Shown here: piece by piece, positions 35,638 to 45,405 of the stretch | How positions within the stretch are numbered: the first letter of the stretch is position 1 | Layout of the letters: every line of letters starts with the position of its first letter | From: Polyangium jinanense | Lineage (GTDB): Bacteria > Myxococcota > Polyangia > Polyangiales > Polyangiaceae | Assembly (NCBI RefSeq): GCF_028435365.1 | Contig: NZ_JAGTJJ010000032.1 | Coordinates: 68,457-132,456, forward strand | Length of the DNA: 64,000 nt | Direction of reading: 5' to 3' | The notes under the pieces: model-generated | Databases searched by the model: none | Told to the model about the DNA's origin: nothing | What the model saw: the letters and a program-made list of their open reading frames with translations, nothing else | Program-made: the position numbers and the translations under genes

Positions 35638-36759
35638 TCAGCGCGCGCGTCGTTCGTCGCGGCTGCCCGCGAAGTAGGCTTCGAGCAGATCACGGCCGAC
35701 GACGTTCGCCTTGGTACGCCAGGTGATGTCGTTCGCCAGCATGACGGCCACGGCGATCTCGGGTTTGTCGGCGGGCGCGAAGGAGGCGAACCACGAGAAC
35801 ATGCGCGCAGGCTTCTTGCCGACGAGCGTGCCGGTCTTCGCGGCCACGGCCATGCCGGGCAAAGCGCGCGTCCCATCGGCGTGACGGAACGCCTTTACGC
35901 ACGTGCCGCGCTTCGTGGTGACCTGGAGCATGCGATTGAGCGTGCGCGCGACGCGCGGATCGAGGGCGCGGCGCTCGACGACGCGGGCGACGGGCACGCC
36001 GGGATCCTTGAGCACGAGCCGCACGCGCTCGCCGCCGTTGGCGATGGTCTGCATCGCGAAGAGGGCGCCGAGCGGCGAGAGTTTTCCATTCCAGAACCCG
36101 GCCGCGGCGCGGGCCATGCCAAACGGATCGGCGGGGATGTCGACGCGCCCGGTTTGGGCGGGGACGTCGATCGGCACGTCGCCGGCAAACCCGAGCGCAG
36201 AGGCCATGCGACGCAGATCGTCCGGGTCGAGGTGCCGCTTCGCCATACGCGCGAAGACCATGTTGATGCTCTTGCCGAGGGCCTCGCCGAACGGCGTACA
36301 AGCGCTGCCACCGCGCCGATCGAGGTCGGCCGCCGTGATGTCGTGCTCGCCGCCCGACCAGCACGCCTCCGTGCCTTCGTTCGCGTGGCCGCCGTCGAGT
36401 AGCGCGGCCGCCGTGACGATCTTGAAGAGGCTCGCGCTCGGAGCGTACGGCTCGGCCACGAAGTCGCGGTCGCCGCGGCTCGCCCATACGAGGATGCGCC
36501 CGGTGCGCACGTCCGAGGCGACGATCGCGGCCTCGGGGGCGCCCGAGCGCGCGAGCAGCCGCTCGGCCTCGCGTTGCAGGCGTGGATCGAGCGTCAGGCG
36601 CACGGGTTTGGCCTGACCACCCACGGCGCCGTAGGCGGCCTCGGGCGTGACACGGATGCGGTGGAGGCCGAGCGACGCGGCCTCGGCGTCGGGCGAGCCG
36701 ACGAGGAGGACGGACGCGAGCGCGGCCGGGGCGAGGAGTGCGCGGATCGGAAACACCAC
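35638..36759 (-). CDS. Short penicillin-binding transpeptidase
   Basis: A 373-residue serine acyl-transferase. The three PBP motifs are Ser110-x-x-Lys113 (SLFK), Ser164-x-Asn166 (SIN) and Lys309-Thr-Gly-Thr312 (KTGT). The N-terminus is a signal peptide or anchor (ALLAPAALASVLLVGSPDAEA). The protein is far shorter than class B PBPs: after the signal it enters the transpeptidase domain almost at once, without a dimerisation or PASTA region. It may cross-link peptidoglycan or act like a penicillin-binding sensor or class-D-like beta-lactamase. The start is GTG at 36759, divergent from ribA across 100 bp. Confidence 0.87.
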   Translation of the reverse strand: MVFPIRALLAPAALASVLLVGSPDAEAASLGLHRIRVTPEAAYGAVGGQAKPVRLTLDPRLQREAERLLARSGAPEAAIVASDVRTGRILVWASRGDRDFVAEPYAPSASLFKIVTAAALLDGGHANEGTEACWSGGEHDITAADLDRRGGSACTPFGEALGKSINMVFARMAKRHLDPDDLRRMASALGFAGDVPIDVPAQTGRVDIPADPFGMARAAAGFWNGKLSPLGALFAMQTIANGGERVRLVLKDPGVPVARVVERRALDPRVARTLNRMLQVTTKRGTCVKAFRHADGTRALPGMAVAAKTGTLVGKKPARMFSWFASFAPADKPEIAVAVMLANDITWRTKANVVGRDLLEAYFAGSRDERRAR

Positions 36760-36859
36760 GGGTGGCTATCGATCGAGCGGCGCCCTTCGGCCAAGATTTT
36801 TGGCATCGGCCCCTGGGCCTGCTACTCGCAAGGCGGATGGCGGGAGGAGAGAAAGGTCG

Positions 36860-37651
36860 ATGACGAACGCCGGACGCGGTGGCTTGCTCGATCTCGTCGA
36901 GCGGGACAGGGTCCACGAGTGCGACGGCTACGGCCCTGCGGGGGTCTGCGTGCGGGTAGTGGGCGTCGCGGATCTGCCGACGCGGGTCGGTCGCTTCAAG
37001 ATCGTGGCCTTCTGGAACAACCGCGACGCCAAGGAGCACGTGGCCATGGTGCACGGCGACGTGATGGGCGGCGAGGAGGTGCCCACGCGCCTGCACTCGG
37101 AGTGCCTGACGGGCGACGTGCTCGGCTCGCTCCGTTGTGATTGTCGTGATCAGCTCCTCGAAGGCCTGCGGCGCATCCAGTCGATGGAGCGCGGCATCTT
37201 GCTGTACCTGCGCCAGGAGGGACGCGGGATCGGGCTCATCAACAAGATCCGGGCGTACGGCCTGCAGGATCAGGGCCTCGACACGGTGGAGGCGAACATC
37301 GCGCTCGGCTTCCGCGACGACGAGCGCGACTACGCGGTGGCGGCGCACATGCTGCGGAGCCTCACGGTGAAGTCGGTCCGGCTCATCACGAACAACCCGA
37401 ACAAGATAAGCCAGCTCGAGCAGTACGGCGTGAAGGTGGCAGGTAGGATCCCGCACGTGATTCCGCCGAACGAGTACAACAAGTTTTACCTCGAAACGAA
37501 GGCGAAGCGCAGCGGCCACTACATCGACATGGAGGGCAAGCCGCACCTCGCCGAGCAGAGCGATCCGGTGATGGTCGACGGAATGGCAGGGCCGGCCGAG
37601 GAGGACCCGGCCGAGACGGACGCGAGGGGAAAACCTACAGCGTCCGCATGA
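36860..37651 (+). CDS. ribA: GTP cyclohydrolase II
   Basis: A 263-residue GTP cyclohydrolase II, the first committed enzyme of riboflavin synthesis. It converts GTP to 2,5-diamino-6-ribosylamino-pyrimidinone phosphate, formate and pyrophosphate. Zinc cysteines are Cys82, Cys93 and Cys95 in SECLTGDVLGSLRCDCRDQL. LYLRQEGRGIGLINKIRAYGLQD is the GTP-binding/active-site stretch, and VKSVRLITNNPNKISQLEQYGV is also canonical. It is a stand-alone RibA, not fused to RibB, with a short acidic tail. Start ATG 36860 follows GGGAGGAGAGAAAGG. I see no FMN riboswitch in the 100-bp leader. Confidence 0.95.
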   Translation: MTNAGRGGLLDLVERDRVHECDGYGPAGVCVRVVGVADLPTRVGRFKIVAFWNNRDAKEHVAMVHGDVMGGEEVPTRLHSECLTGDVLGSLRCDCRDQLLEGLRRIQSMERGILLYLRQEGRGIGLINKIRAYGLQDQGLDTVEANIALGFRDDERDYAVAAHMLRSLTVKSVRLITNNPNKISQLEQYGVKVAGRIPHVIPPNEYNKFYLETKAKRSGHYIDMEGKPHLAEQSDPVMVDGMAGPAEEDPAETDARGKPTASA

Positions 37652-37755
37652 ACGCGACGAGATCGCTCTTCTTCTTCTGGGCGGCGACGATATCGGCATC
37701 GAAATACGCAGCGCGCTGCCAGGGCGTGTGAATGCGCGGCGTCGTCTCCTCTGGG
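37635..37755 (-). pseudogene. Possible 3' remnant of a cytochrome c-type gene
   Basis: Reading leftward to a TAG at 37635, the frame ends in AAYFDADIVAAQKKKSDLVAFMRTL. This resembles the C-terminal helix of di-haem cytochrome c peroxidases or c-type cytochromes (KxDLVAFLRTL). Upstream, the similarity stops exactly where composite repeat D begins, and no CxxCH is present. I read it as the tail of a gene destroyed at the repeat boundary. The similarity is short, so chance is possible. Confidence 0.35.
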
Positions 37756-38072
37756 CGGCGTTTCGCTGGGGCGTTGCCCCAGGCCCCAGCAGGGGCTATC
37801 CGCCCCTGCACCCGGGGCCTGCGCAAGCGCTGGACCCGGGTTCGATGAACTGCGCGATGCGCAGTTCATCGAACAGGCCGAGGAACGCCCTCGCCAACCA
37901 AAACAGCCGCGCTGCCATTTCGATGGTCAACGCCGGCCATGGTCTTGCCACCGGCCCGTGGAAGAACTGCGCACCGCGCAGTTCTTCCCTGAAGGTCCAG
38001 CGCTTGCGCTGGTTCGGGTCGAGGGGCGAACAGCCCCCGCGGGGTCCGGGGCCGCGCCCCGGCGCGGCGCCA
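37752..38072. repeat. Composite palindromic repeat, full element D
   Basis: This fills most of the 628-bp gap between ribA and the hybrid kinase. The left half has CTGGGG/CCCCAG, AGGGGC/GCCCCT, an imperfect GCGCAAGCGC-type stem and GATGAACTGCGC. The right half has GGAAGAACTGCGC (loop ACC), CCAGCG/CGCTGG, GGGGC/GCCCC and CCGGGGC/GCCCCGG. Its spacer is shorter than in B. From 38073 to 38279 I see no gene; a leader or promoter for the hybrid kinase presumably lies there. Confidence 0.88.
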
Positions 38073-38279
38073 ATGCTCAGCCGAGATGAGCGTTCGGTTC
38101 CTCCACGAGAACCCAGCAGAGCAGGCGCTCTTGGGGTGCGTCGGCGGCGGGGAGGCAGGTTCGTCACGCCACGCTGGTTTCACCGGATAGGGATGACCGT
38201 CAACGATGGATCGTGGCCTCGGCCCTGTGGCATAAACGGATCGCTCGCGCCCGCGCCTGGCAGTCGAGCGAGGTTTTCC

Positions 38280-41200
38280 ATGATGGCCGATACAGGCTAC
38301 GCGCTCGCCGAGAAGACCGAGGAAACCGACTACTTCACCCTCTATCGCGCGCGGCGCGAAGGCGACACGGCCGTCCTGCTCAAGGTCCTGCGCCCCGAGG
38401 GTGCGCGCACGGTCGAAATCGCGCGTTTCAAGCAGCAGTACGAGCGCCTCGCCCGCATCACCTCGTCGCGCCTCGTCGCGATCCGAGGCGTCGAGGAGCG
38501 CGCCGGCGCGCTGATCGTCGTGCTCGAAGACGTCCCGGGCCGCGACCTCGCCCAGACCCTCGCCGCGCGCCCCTCGCGCAAAATGCCCGTGGGCGAGGCG
38601 CTCGATCTCGCGGTCGCGCTCGCCGAAGGCCTCGCCGCGATGCACGCCGCGGGGCTCGTCCACCGCGATCTCCGCCCGCGGAACGTGCTCGTCGGCGAGG
38701 GCTGTGCGGTCAAGATCACCGGTCTCGGCGCCGACGCCGAGATCACCCGCGCGCACGAGCTTCTCTACGCACCCGTGGTGCTCGTCGAGGTGCTGCCCTA
38801 CGTCTCCCCCGAGCAGACGGGCCGGATGAACCGAGGCGTCGATTACCGGACCGACCTCTATGCGCTCGGGACCATTCTCTATCAGGCGCTCACCGGTCGC
38901 CCGCCCTTCGAAGGCGTCGATCCGATGCAGATCATCCACGCGCACCTCGCCGTCGCGCCCGCGCCGCCCTCGGTCCTCGATCCGGCCATCCCCGAGGCGG
39001 TCTCCGGTGTCGTGCTCAAGCTGCTCGAGAAAAACGCCGAGGACCGCTACCAGAGCGCCGAAGGCTTGCTCTTCGACCTCCATCACTGCCGCGAGGCTCT
39101 GCAGAGCGGCGGCGAGCTCGCGCCTTTCGTGCCAGGGCAACACGACCGCGCCGACCTCCTCCGGATCCACCAGAAGCTCTACGGCCGCGAGCACGACATC
39201 CAGGCGCTCACCTCCGCATTCGAACGCGCGCTCGCGGGGAGCCGGGAAATCGTGCTCGTGTCCGGCTACTCCGGGATCGGCAAGTCCTCGCTCGTGCAGG
39301 AGATCCTGAAACCGCTCGCGCGGAAGAAGGGCTACTTCACGAGCGGCAAACACGACCCGTTCCACCGCGCAACGCCCTATAGCGGGTTCATCCAGGCATT
39401 CGACGCCCTCGTGCGGCAGATCCTCGTCGAAAGCGAGGCGCGCATCCGGACGTGGCGGACCGCGCTGCTCGATGCGCTCGGACAGAACGGGCAGGTCATC
39501 TGCGACGTCATCCCTTCCTTGTCCCATGTGATCGGCCCGCAGCCCGAGGTCCCGACGCTCGGCCCCCTCGAAGCGCAGAACCGCCTGAACCGGTGTTTTT
39601 CGTTGTTCGTGTCGGTGTTCGCGCGGCACGAGCACCCGCTCGTTCTTTTCCTCGACGACCTGCAGTGGATCGATGGCGCGAGCCTCGGCCTGCTCCGCAC
39701 GCTCCTCGCCGACGACTCGCTCGAGGCGCTCTTCTTCTGCGGCGCCTATCGCGACAACGAGATATCGCCCGCGCACCCGTTCATGATGGAGCTCGGGGAG
39801 CTCGAGCGCGGAGGGCTCTCGGTGCAGCGCATCGTCCTCGCCCCGCTCGGGCGGCGCCATCTGCTCGCCATGCTGGGCGATTGCCTCGGGCGCGAGGACA
39901 CCGGCCCGCTCGCCGACGTGGTGCTCAAGAAAACCGGAGGCAACCCGTTCTTCGTCAAACGTTTGGTTCAATCCCTCCACGACCACGGCGTGCTCACGTA
40001 CACGTTCGACGCGGGCTGGCGGTGGGATCTCGCGAAGATCGAAGCGCTCGCGTACTCGGAAAACGTCGTCGACCTCATGGTGCGCACCATCGAGCGGCTG
40101 CCGGCGCGGACCCAGGAGGCGCTGCGAATCGCCGCGGCGATTGGGAGTCGCTTCGACCTCGACGTGCTCGCCTCCTTGCTCGCTTGCTCGCCGGAGGAGG
40201 CGGTTTTCCGCCTCGAATGCGCGGTCGAGGAAGGGTTGCTCCTCGCCGATCGGAGCGGCTACCGCTTCGCCCACGACAAGATCCAGGAGAGCGCGTACGC
40301 GATGATCCCCGAGGGGGATCGGGCTGCTTACCGCCTCCGCATCGGCCGGCATCTCGCGGGGCACATCGATCTCGCGGACAGCCAGAACCTCTTCGACGTC
40401 GTCGGCCACTTGAACGCCGCGGGCGACCTCCTCACGGACGGCGCCGAACGCCTGCGCCTCGCGCGCATGAACCTCGACGCCGCGATCCGCGCCGAGGAAT
40501 CGGCCGCGTTCTGCTCGGCCCTGCATTACCTCGAGCAGGGCCTCCCGCGCCTGCCGCCCGACGCTTGGACGTCAAACCATGCCCTGCGCCTCGCGTACGC
40601 GAAAAAGCGGGGCCTCATGCTCGCGCTTTGCGGCCGGCACGACGAGGGCCTCGCCGAGCTGGAGCGTTGCGTCGAGCACACGGAGGGGAGGCTCGATCGC
40701 ACCGAGGTGCTCAGGCTCAAGATGAACGTGCAGGTGCTGAAAAACGACCTGCCGGCCGTGCTCACGGAGGGGCTCTCGGCCCTTCGTGGCTTCGGGATCG
40801 ACCTGCCTCCATTCCCCGACGACGCGACGCTCGACGCGCAGCTCCGCACGACCATGGCCCTCGTCCGGGAGCGCTCGCTGGAGGCGCTGCCCGACCTCCC
40901 GCCGCTCGTGGATCCCGAGATCCGCGCGCTGCAGGACGTGCTCCAGGAGCTCTTCGCGCCGTGCTGGTTCTTGAGCCTCAACCAGCTCGGCATCACCGTC
41001 GCCAAGAGCCTCGAGACCACCTTTCGCCACGGCTTGTCGTCACACGCGATCTACGGCTGCATCAACTTGGGGGCGTTTCTCTGCGGCCGCGGCGACATCG
41101 AGCTCGGCTACCGCTTCGGCCGCGTCGCCCGCGACCTCGTCCGGCGCTCCCGCGACAAACAGAGCGAGGCCATGTTCTGCAACATGTGGGGCGCGTGCGT

Positions 41201-44198
41201 CCAGCACTGGCGCGAGAGCTACGTGGCCTGCCGGGAGACGCTCCTCGCGGGGATCCATGCGGGGCTTGAGACCGGCCATTACATCTGGTCGTTCTACAAC
41301 ACGATCGACCTCCTCACGAACAGCTTCCTCCGAGGCCTCCCGCTCCCCGATCTCCTCGCCGAGGTGGACAGCTTCCATCGGGTGCGCAAGCTCGATCAGT
41401 TCAACGCCATCACGTGGATCGGCGGAGCGGTGGGGCAACTCGCGCACAACCTCTCGGTCGAGACCGAGCGACCCACGACGCTCGTGGGCCCCTTCGTGGA
41501 CATCGACGAGGTCATCTCGGAGGCGCGCCGCATCGGCAACCAGGCCTCGCTCTACATCGCCCATTTTTACGCTGTGGTCCTTTGCGTCTTTCAGGGCGCG
41601 TTCGAGGAGGCCGCGCGCATCGCGCTTCGGACGAACCCCGCGCTCTCGGGCGTCGAGAGCTGGCACGGCAACCCGGCCTTGCATTTTTATGGTGGCCTCG
41701 CGCTCGCGCGAGCGTCGGATGTCGTCTCCAGCGACGAGCGCGCGCACTTCCTCGCAACCGCCGAGGCCTACGCGAGCAAGCTCTCCCGCTGGGCCGACCT
41801 ATGCCCGGAGAACCTCGCGCATCGGTGCGTCCTCCTGCTCGCCGAGCTCACGCGCGCCCGCGGCGACGCGCGCGGCGCCGGCGATCGATACGACGAGGCC
41901 ATCGCCCTCGCGCAGCGCGGCGGCTACCTCCAGGACGAGGCGCTCGCCAACGAGCTCGCGGGCTTCTCGTTCCATGCGCTCGGCAAGACCACCATCGCCC
42001 GCGCCTACTTTACCGAGGCGCACAGGGTCTACGGCCAATGGGGCGCGACCGAGGTGATGCGGCGCCTCGAACGTTCCTACCCGGACCTCGTCCCTGGCGA
42101 GATCCTCCGCGGTGCGAGGGGCCCGGGGGCCGCCGTACCTGCAGGCGCCGTGCTCGACATCGCCTCGGTGCTCAAGGCTTCCCAGGCCATTTCGGGCGAG
42201 ATCGTCCTCGACCGACTGCTCGACGCGCTCATGCGCATCCTGATCGAGAACACCGGCGCGCGGCGCTGCGTCCTTTTGCTCCTGCGCGACGGACGGCTCG
42301 TCGTCGAGGCCGAGCACCGCATCGGGGAGGCGCCCGTCCACGCGCTCGGCGCGACGCCCCTCGAGGGCCGCGCGGACCTGCCCGCCGGCGTCGTGACGTA
42401 CGTGGCGCGCACGGGGGAGACCATCGTTCTCGACGACCGCCCGAGCGACGGGCCGTTCGCGCGTGAGCCTTGGCTCACGAGTGGACGGCCTCGCTCCTTG
42501 CTCGCCGCGCCCATTGTCTACAAGGGCCGCCTCGCCGGCGTGATCTACCTCGAGAACGATCTCACCCGCTCGGCGTTCACCCCCGCGCGCGTCGAGGTGA
42601 TCCGGCTGCTCTCGGCCCAGGCGGCCATTTCCATCGAAAATGCGCGCCTCTATGCGGATCTGCAGCAGGAGAACGCGGTGCGACGGCGCGCGGAGGAATC
42701 CGTTCGAGAGAGCCAGGAGCTCCTCCAGTCCATCGTGGACAATACGAGCGCCCTCATCTTCGCCAAGGACCTGGAGGGCCGCTTCGTATTCGCCAACCGC
42801 TGCCTCGAGGAGCTCCTCCACATGCGCCACGAGGACATCCTCGGCAAGACCAACCACGAGCTCTTCCCGCGCGAGTTCGCCGATCAGTATCGCGCCCATG
42901 ATCTCCTCGTCGTGCGGGAGAACCGGGCCATCGAGTTCGACGAGTCGGCGCTGGACCAAGGCGAGATGCGCACCTATATGTGCATCAAGTTCCCGCTCCG
43001 CGATCTCGCCGGGAAAACGTACGGCATTTGCGGCATCGCGACCGATGTCACCTCCCGCAAGCGCGCCGAGGAGGGGCTGCGCCATTCTTACTCGCTCCTC
43101 GAGGCCACGCTCGAATCGACGGCGGACGGCATCCTCGTCGTCGACTGCGGGCGGCACGTCGTGCGCCACAACCGCAGGTTCGTGGAAATGTGGCGCCTCC
43201 CCGACGACGTCCTCGCCAGCGGGTCGGACGACGTGTTCCGTTCGTTCGTCCGCCATGAGCTCCTCGAACCCGGACCGTTCGAGCAAAAGGTCCACGCCCT
43301 CTATTCCTCGCCCGAGGAGAGCAGCGTCGATGTGCTTCCTTTCGCGGACGGTCGGGTCTTCGAGCGTTATTCGCAGCCGCAGCGCCTCGGCGAGCGCGTG
43401 GTCGGGCGTGTCTGGAGCTTCCGCGACGTCACCGCGCGCGTGCACGCCGAATTGCAGCGTGATCGCCTCCTGCTCGACGAGCGGGGCGCGCGCGCCGCGG
43501 CGGAGGAGGCGGTCCGCGTGCGGGACGAATTCCTTTCCATCGCCTCCCACGAGCTCCGCACCCCGCTCACCAGCCTGCAGCTCGCCATTCAATCGCTGGA
43601 GCAACGGCTCTCGCGGGGCATGGACGTCGAGCGCGTGCGCTCCGCGGTCACCCTCTCCGGGCGCCAGATCAAGCGCCTCGCCAGCCTCGTCGATGCGCTG
43701 CTCGACGTCACTCGGATCCAGGCGGGAAGGCTCGAGCTAAACCCGACGCTCGTCGATCTGCGCGCGCTCGTGCAGGAGGTCGCCGCCCACCTTGGCGATC
43801 AGATCGCGCAATCCGGCAGCACGCTCACCGTGCGCGCGGATCAGCCGGTCGTCGGCCCATGGGACCCGTACCGGCTGGAGCAGGTCGTGACGAACCTGCT
43901 CACGAATGCCATCAAGTTCGGGAAAGAAAAACCCATCGAAATCACGATCGGCATCGATGGGCAGCTCGCGCGACTCTCGGTGACGGACCACGGGATCGGG
44001 ATTCCGGACGAGGTGCAGGCGCACCTCTTCCAGCGATTTCACCGCGGCGTATCTTCGCGCCACTACGGGGGGCTCGGGCTCGGCCTCTACATCACCCGCA
44101 CCATCGTCGAGGCGCACGGCGGGCGAATTTCCGTGTCGAGCGAGGTCGGCCAGGGCTCGACGTTCCAGGTCGAGCTGCCGCTCTTGCCCACCGCCTGA
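38280..44198 (+). CDS. Giant kinase-like/AAA/GAF/PAS/histidine kinase
   Basis: A 1972-residue protein of the trifunctional kinase-ATPase-histidine kinase class. Residues 1-285 are Ser/Thr-kinase-like, with LVHRDLRPRN and SPEQTGRMNRGVDYRTDLYALG. However, the glycine loop is not recognisable and DFG is replaced by GLG (KITGLGAD), so it may be a pseudokinase. An AAA-type ATPase follows, with Walker A GYSGIGKSS (about 329-337) and Walker B LVLFLDDLQWID (about 455). A long TPR-like helical region spans about 720-1270. Then come a GAF domain (about 1300-1450), two PAS domains (about 1475-1590 and 1600-1720), HisKA with the phospho-acceptor in FLSIASHELRTPLTSL (His about 1757) and HATPase_c (DHGIGIPDE, GGLGLGLY). 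No receiver domain is present. ATGATG at 38280 has GCGAGG upstream; earlier in-frame sequence lies inside repeat D. Confidence 0.93.
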   Translation: MMADTGYALAEKTEETDYFTLYRARREGDTAVLLKVLRPEGARTVEIARFKQQYERLARITSSRLVAIRGVEERAGALIVVLEDVPGRDLAQTLAARPSRKMPVGEALDLAVALAEGLAAMHAAGLVHRDLRPRNVLVGEGCAVKITGLGADAEITRAHELLYAPVVLVEVLPYVSPEQTGRMNRGVDYRTDLYALGTILYQALTGRPPFEGVDPMQIIHAHLAVAPAPPSVLDPAIPEAVSGVVLKLLEKNAEDRYQSAEGLLFDLHHCREALQSGGELAPFVPGQHDRADLLRIHQKLYGREHDIQALTSAFERALAGSREIVLVSGYSGIGKSSLVQEILKPLARKKGYFTSGKHDPFHRATPYSGFIQAFDALVRQILVESEARIRTWRTALLDALGQNGQVICDVIPSLSHVIGPQPEVPTLGPLEAQNRLNRCFSLFVSVFARHEHPLVLFLDDLQWIDGASLGLLRTLLADDSLEALFFCGAYRDNEISPAHPFMMELGELERGGLSVQRIVLAPLGRRHLLAMLGDCLGREDTGPLADVVLKKTGGNPFFVKRLVQSLHDHGVLTYTFDAGWRWDLAKIEALAYSENVVDLMVRTIERLPARTQEALRIAAAIGSRFDLDVLASLLACSPEEAVFRLECAVEEGLLLADRSGYRFAHDKIQESAYAMIPEGDRAAYRLRIGRHLAGHIDLADSQNLFDVVGHLNAAGDLLTDGAERLRLARMNLDAAIRAEESAAFCSALHYLEQGLPRLPPDAWTSNHALRLAYAKKRGLMLALCGRHDEGLAELERCVEHTEGRLDRTEVLRLKMNVQVLKNDLPAVLTEGLSALRGFGIDLPPFPDDATLDAQLRTTMALVRERSLEALPDLPPLVDPEIRALQDVLQELFAPCWFLSLNQLGITVAKSLETTFRHGLSSHAIYGCINLGAFLCGRGDIELGYRFGRVARDLVRRSRDKQSEAMFCNMWGACVQHWRESYVACRETLLAGIHAGLETGHYIWSFYNTIDLLTNSFLRGLPLPDLLAEVDSFHRVRKLDQFNAITWIGGAVGQLAHNLSVETERPTTLVGPFVDIDEVISEARRIGNQASLYIAHFYAVVLCVFQGAFEEAARIALRTNPALSGVESWHGNPALHFYGGLALARASDVVSSDERAHFLATAEAYASKLSRWADLCPENLAHRCVLLLAELTRARGDARGAGDRYDEAIALAQRGGYLQDEALANELAGFSFHALGKTTIARAYFTEAHRVYGQWGATEVMRRLERSYPDLVPGEILRGARGPGAAVPAGAVLDIASVLKASQAISGEIVLDRLLDALMRILIENTGARRCVLLLLRDGRLVVEAEHRIGEAPVHALGATPLEGRADLPAGVVTYVARTGETIVLDDRPSDGPFAREPWLTSGRPRSLLAAPIVYKGRLAGVIYLENDLTRSAFTPARVEVIRLLSAQAAISIENARLYADLQQENAVRRRAEESVRESQELLQSIVDNTSALIFAKDLEGRFVFANRCLEELLHMRHEDILGKTNHELFPREFADQYRAHDLLVVRENRAIEFDESALDQGEMRTYMCIKFPLRDLAGKTYGICGIATDVTSRKRAEEGLRHSYSLLEATLESTADGILVVDCGRHVVRHNRRFVEMWRLPDDVLASGSDDVFRSFVRHELLEPGPFEQKVHALYSSPEESSVDVLPFADGRVFERYSQPQRLGERVVGRVWSFRDVTARVHAELQRDRLLLDERGARAAAEEAVRVRDEFLSIASHELRTPLTSLQLAIQSLEQRLSRGMDVERVRSAVTLSGRQIKRLASLVDALLDVTRIQAGRLELNPTLVDLRALVQEVAAHLGDQIAQSGSTLTVRADQPVVGPWDPYRLEQVVTNLLTNAIKFGKEKPIEITIGIDGQLARLSVTDHGIGIPDEVQAHLFQRFHRGVSSRHYGGLGLGLYITRTIVEAHGGRISVSSEVGQGSTFQVELPLLPTA

Positions 44199-44270
44199 CC
44201 GTATCGTCTGCTGGACATTCGCCATCGCAGCCCCAGGCCCATCTCGGGTACCGCGCGAATGGAGGAATGA

Positions 44271-45404
44271 ATGGAGCGGGCGAACCACCCCTACCGCATC
44301 GGGATCTCCGGCTCGTACGGAGGCATGAACCTCGGCGACGAAGCCATCCTCGATGGTATCATCACGCAATTACGAGCGTCGGTTCCCGCGGAGATCACCG
44401 TATTCTCCCTCAATCCCCAGGACACGGAACGGAGGCACGATGTCGACCGCGCCGTACCCGTCCGCAGCCTCACGCGCAAGGAATCCGCTGCCGAGGTCGG
44501 ACGGCTCGACCTCTTCATCCTCGGCGGCGGCGGCATTCTCTACGATCGTGATGCCGCGACGTACCTGAGAGAGGTGCTCATCGCGAAAGAGCTCGGCGTC
44601 CCCGTCGTCGTTTATGCCGTGAGCGCCGGACCGCTCGTGGATCCGAGCGCACGACAAGCCGTGCGGACGGCCCTGAACGCGGCGACGGTCGTCACCGTCC
44701 GTGACAAGCAAGCGCGCCGCCTGCTCGAGGACGTCGGCGTGGATCGCGAGATTCACCTCACCGCCGATCCAGCGCTGCTCCTGCGCGAGGAGCCCTTGCC
44801 CATCGAGGCCATCAAGGCGGAGGGCGTCGAGTTCGAACGGCACCTGGTCGGCTTCTCCGTCCGGGAGCCGGGGCCCGCGGCGCCCGACATCGACCCCGAC
44901 GAATATTATTCGCTGCTCGCGAACGCGGCCGACTTCGTCATCGAGCGGCTCGACGCGGACGTCGTGTTCGTGTCGATGGAAAGGACGGACGTGCAGCACA
45001 GCCACGCCGTCGTCGCCCACATGAAAAACGCCGAGCGCGCCGAGGTCCTGCGGCGCTCGTACACGCCGCAGCAGATCCTCAATTTCGTCGGCCACCTCGA
45101 GTTCACGGTGGGGATGCGCCTCCACTTCTTGATCTTCTCGGCGCTCCGCGAGATCCCTTTCGTCGCGCTGCCTTATGCCTCCAAGGTGAAGGGGTTCATC
45201 GAGGACCTCGAAATGGAGACCCCGCCGCTCGGCAGCATCAGCGCCGGCCAGCTCATCGCGAGGCTCGACCGTTCGTGGGATACGCGTAACGAGACGCGCG
45301 CCAAGATCCGCCGCTTGCTCCCGGCCCTCAAGGATCGCGCGAGGGAGACGAATCGGATGGTCGTCGACATCCTCACGGCGCAACGCGAACGCGAGGCGGC
45401 GTGA
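44271..45404 (+). CDS. Polysaccharide pyruvyl transferase family protein
   Basis: A 377-residue protein of the PS_pyruv_trans (CsaB/WcaK) family. It starts with IGISGSYGGMNLGDEAILDGII and has LDLFILGGGGILYD, VVVYAVSAGP, the RDKQARRLLEDVGV strand-turn and the conserved GMRLHFLIFSAL near residue 283, whose His is the family's key residue. Members transfer pyruvate to sugar hydroxyls or act in capsule synthesis. GGAGGA lies just before the ATG at 44271. It is 73 bp after the hybrid kinase and one base before the FAD-oxidoreductase start, so the two flanking plus-strand genes form a unit with it. Confidence 0.88.
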   Translation: MERANHPYRIGISGSYGGMNLGDEAILDGIITQLRASVPAEITVFSLNPQDTERRHDVDRAVPVRSLTRKESAAEVGRLDLFILGGGGILYDRDAATYLREVLIAKELGVPVVVYAVSAGPLVDPSARQAVRTALNAATVVTVRDKQARRLLEDVGVDREIHLTADPALLLREEPLPIEAIKAEGVEFERHLVGFSVREPGPAAPDIDPDEYYSLLANAADFVIERLDADVVFVSMERTDVQHSHAVVAHMKNAERAEVLRRSYTPQQILNFVGHLEFTVGMRLHFLIFSALREIPFVALPYASKVKGFIEDLEMETPPLGSISAGQLIARLDRSWDTRNETRAKIRRLLPALKDRARETNRMVVDILTAQREREAA

Positions 45405-45405
45405 C

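Noticed and set aside
36760..36859. FMN riboswitch ahead of ribA
   Set aside because: The leader is only 100 bp and lacks the conserved FMN aptamer segments.
37728..38279. An N-terminal extension of the hybrid kinase by 184 codons
   Set aside because: It runs through repeat D and has no family similarity; ATG 38280 has a ribosome site and starts the conserved region.
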